In this document: in pieces, positions 31,901-32,500 of the stretch | Position numbering within the stretch: the stretch's first letter is position 1 | Layout: each line of letters opens with the position of its first letter | Source: Lachnospiraceae bacterium | Lineage (GTDB): Bacteria > Bacillota > Clostridia > Lachnospirales > Lachnospiraceae | Assembly (NCBI GenBank): GCA_022774505.1 | Contig: JALFLW010000028.1 | Coordinates: forward strand, 1-32,500 | Reading direction: 5' to 3' | DNA: 32,500 bases | Position numbers and translations under genes: made by a program | Notes under the pieces: model-generated | What the model was told of the DNA's origin: nothing | What the model saw: the letters and a program-made list of their open reading frames with translations, nothing else | Database searches by the model: none

Positions 31901-32500
31901 TCCACCGGATGTCAGAAAAGAGGGATATAACCTGACAGGCTGGAAATTGTCAGATGGCTCTGCTGATTATGCGGAAGGGGTAACGATGCCTGCTAAAAAT
32001 ATTGCATATACGGCTCAGTGGGGGCAGATCACATATACCATTACTTATAATCTGGATGGTGGTTCGTTTACAAACGGGCAGCCGGTTACTTCATATACAA
32101 AAAATGACAGGGTAAACATCTACCAGAGCCCAACCAAGGCAGGATATACCTTTAAGGGATGGATCGGAAGTAATGGAAATACTCCTCAACCATATATTTA
32201 TTGGGACGGAGAGACAGGAAACAGGGTATATACAGCAGTATGGGAGGCAGATGCAACACCGACTCCGTCTGTCCCTGTCGAAACGCCGACAGCAGCTCCG
32301 ACGCAGACGGCTGCTCCGGTTGTCGAACCGACAGCAGCACCTGTCACAAAAGGTGAAAATCTGACAGTGGGAAGTCATACGGTATCATTAGGAATGACAA
32401 AGACGGCAGTAAAAGCGGCAATGGGTGATCCGGTCCTTACCGGTACGTCTCCGCAGAATTGTGAATCCTGTGTATTCAATCCGGAAGGCAAATATTCATC
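28968..32500 (+). CDS. Large secreted repeat protein with Ig-like and InlB-type repeats (C-terminus outside the window)
   Basis: The frame is open from ATG, after GAGG at a normal distance, to the right edge: 1177 codons without a stop. It begins with a signal peptide (about 1-33) and a very basic bacterial Ig-like (Big_2) domain (about 34-108: KLNRTKATIKVGKTLKL, VKWSSSKKKVAAVNNKGKVT). A Pro/Thr/Ser linker follows (109-250, with VITKAP three times). Module A (251-636) and module B (727-1095) are related; each has a YDIYV-type start and several InlB B-repeat units such as YTFLGWEYDD and YTFAGWVLYE. The linker between them (637-726) is built of PTKKPTAAP-like units. After a third linker, the last visible part (LTVGSHTVSLGMTKTAVKAA, then MGDPVLTG) resembles a CAP-associated domain, so a CAP/SCP domain may follow. 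It is probably a cell-surface or wall-bound protein. Confidence 0.88.
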   Translation, partial: MRKNKKAMKAIAWVMAAAVLGTGIEIPSNVSAKKKPKLNRTKATIKVGKTLKLSVKNAGKKKVKWSSSKKKVAAVNNKGKVTGKKAGKAVIKAKVGKKTLKCHVTVKAKKSSVPVIITQEPAPAITPYVTVPAVITKAPVITKAPVITKAPNTVQPPVNTSKDPAISSPGQSTTKPSPDKSAEPGRSTESPVITGGPVETSHVTDRPQTSDEPEWTKNPGLKTEAPLVSGDPVISREPVKTPSVTKAPATCEVRVITRKDDEVWSDSGKTYYLKKHGSAVFEKSMYVEAGTYDIYVKEKDIAEDTGEDITVDDTAEDTGEDVTVDGRHIRKAYIDYYTVSFSDDNVLMSNVAQQIVRKGKKAEEPKINPGKQGYTFLGWEYDDPESYEPVIYDFDSAVTAPVPLNAKWEKSAHSTVYTAEYYLEDLDGNYPDKATEVVSNNSAVVDQKVSAPADYMEGFEADASMNEEVSVKADGKTVAKFYYKRLSYSLVWDYNGGYNDNGIGSFRATVKYGQALKPPASFKKAGYVCDGWLEDSLGYQYVTGNTMPAGNVTYKAHWTAENYLITYVLNGGAWEDGTEVITTYTIEDNDITLPVPVRTGYEFLGWTGSNGEVLQTSVVIAKGSMEAKTFYANWKEIVVPVTPEPTITPVAAPTKKPTSTPVTIPTKKPTATPVTTPTKKPTAAPVTPPTKKPTAAPTKKPTAAPTKKPTATPTRKPTAAPTAVPTYKVQITTRKDGSTWSDSGRSYYLKKQGSTQFEASLWVENGTYDIYVLDGQDKKDTGVDAYVNGNEYYAAIDYYTVSFVDEYNSLIHGIDSQIVLKGEKAVKPATAPGRIGYTFAGWVLYENGSSSDDYYSFNTLVKKTTRLLATYTASGTSYKVEYYEQDVDGNYPSTPSDYATVSAKTDQVVTAITDYKDGFEPDTSRNESYTVKADASTVAKFYYKRKNYQLTWYLVGGTLNGSAPNQYQETVVYGKKITPPDVRKEGYNLTGWKLSDGSADYAEGVTMPAKNIAYTAQWGQITYTITYNLDGGSFTNGQPVTSYTKNDRVNIYQSPTKAGYTFKGWIGSNGNTPQPYIYWDGETGNRVYTAVWEADATPTPSVPVETPTAAPTQTAAPVVEPTAAPVTKGENLTVGSHTVSLGMTKTAVKAAMGDPVLTGTSPQNCESCVFNPEGKYS
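29716..30876 (+). repeat. First copy (module A) of a duplicated ~380-residue unit
   Basis: This part of the large gene matches 31146-32253 at protein level along its whole length: VRVITRKDDEVWSDSGKTYY against VQITTRKDGSTWSDSGRSYY, and VKADGKTVAKFYYKR against VKADASTVAKFYYKR. It also contains an extra short tandem repeat (AEDTGEDITVDD / AEDTGEDVTVDG, nucleotides about 29872-29942) that module B lacks. Confidence 0.8.
30886..31142 (+). repeat. Coding minisatellite for a Thr-Lys-Pro linker
   Basis: About 250 bases of imperfect repeats encode six PTKKPT units and one PTRKPT unit with Ala/Pro/Val/Thr spacers. Unit length changes from about 33 bases to 24 bases towards the right. Such stretches change length easily by slippage and probably form an extended stalk between modules A and B. 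Confidence 0.85.
31146..32253 (+). repeat. Second copy (module B) of the duplicated ~380-residue unit
   Basis: The unit repeats the domain order of module A: a WSDSG-containing beta domain, a YDIYV segment, an InlB-like repeat with YTFAGW, a MucBP-like segment with YYEQDVDGNYP, and two further repeats with GYNLTGW and GYTFKGW. The two copies are clearly diverged, so the duplication is not recent. Confidence 0.8.

Overview
The window looks like chromosomal DNA of a spore-forming member of the Clostridia, most likely the family Lachnospiraceae. The evidence is: spoIIR behind a sigma-F-like promoter; an L10 leader RNA ahead of rplJL; strong AGGAGG ribosome binding sites throughout; and many families common in that group (DHHW proteins, DUF4358, PAS-GGDEF-EAL proteins, surface proteins with InlB-type repeats and Thr-Lys-Pro linkers). 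A sigma-D (FliA)-like promoter hints at a motile cell. Species cannot be named from the sequence alone.

Layout. Bases 1-618 are gene-poor, with one truncated minus-strand gene, several inverted repeats and a tRNA T-arm-like palindrome; this may be the edge of an integrated element. Bases 619-8180 carry a tyrosine phosphatase, galK, a large PAS-GGDEF-EAL protein whose catalytic motifs are lost, serS, lepB (minus strand) and a membrane-anchored C39-like peptidase. Bases 8214-9446 form the autoregulated rplJL operon, followed by a MATE transporter. Bases 10862-12144 hold two unusual genes transcribed away from each other: a Pro/Cys-rich protein with a sigma-K-like promoter and a 207-residue protein with a sigma-D-like promoter.

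Bases 12276-20525 are rich in envelope functions: ispE (isoprenoid precursors), an M15 D,D-carboxypeptidase, a PlsC acyltransferase, a small membrane protein, a DUF1934 protein, spoIIR, a bifunctional penicillin-binding protein and a YdcF-like protein. Bases 20561-22581 hold azlCD and a family 2 glycosyltransferase. Bases 22589-27121 are a candidate polysaccharide O-acetylation operon: DUF4358 protein, DHHW lipoprotein, MBOAT acyltransferase, second DHHW protein. Bases 27137-28748 hold three minus-strand genes: an AEC transporter, a rhodanese and a 66-residue Asn/Ser-rich protein behind a sigma-G-like promoter. From 28968 to the right edge runs a very large secreted repeat protein, not complete in the window.

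The most notable signal is a set of sporulation-type promoters in front of low-complexity genes. The sigma-F-like site before spoIIR acts as an internal control, because SpoIIR is a known sigma-F product. A sigma-G-like site precedes the Asn/Ser-rich protein, whose composition resembles gamma-type spore proteins. A sigma-K-like site precedes the Pro/Cys-rich protein, which looks like a coat or exosporium component. No transposase, CRISPR array, rRNA or complete tRNA gene was seen.
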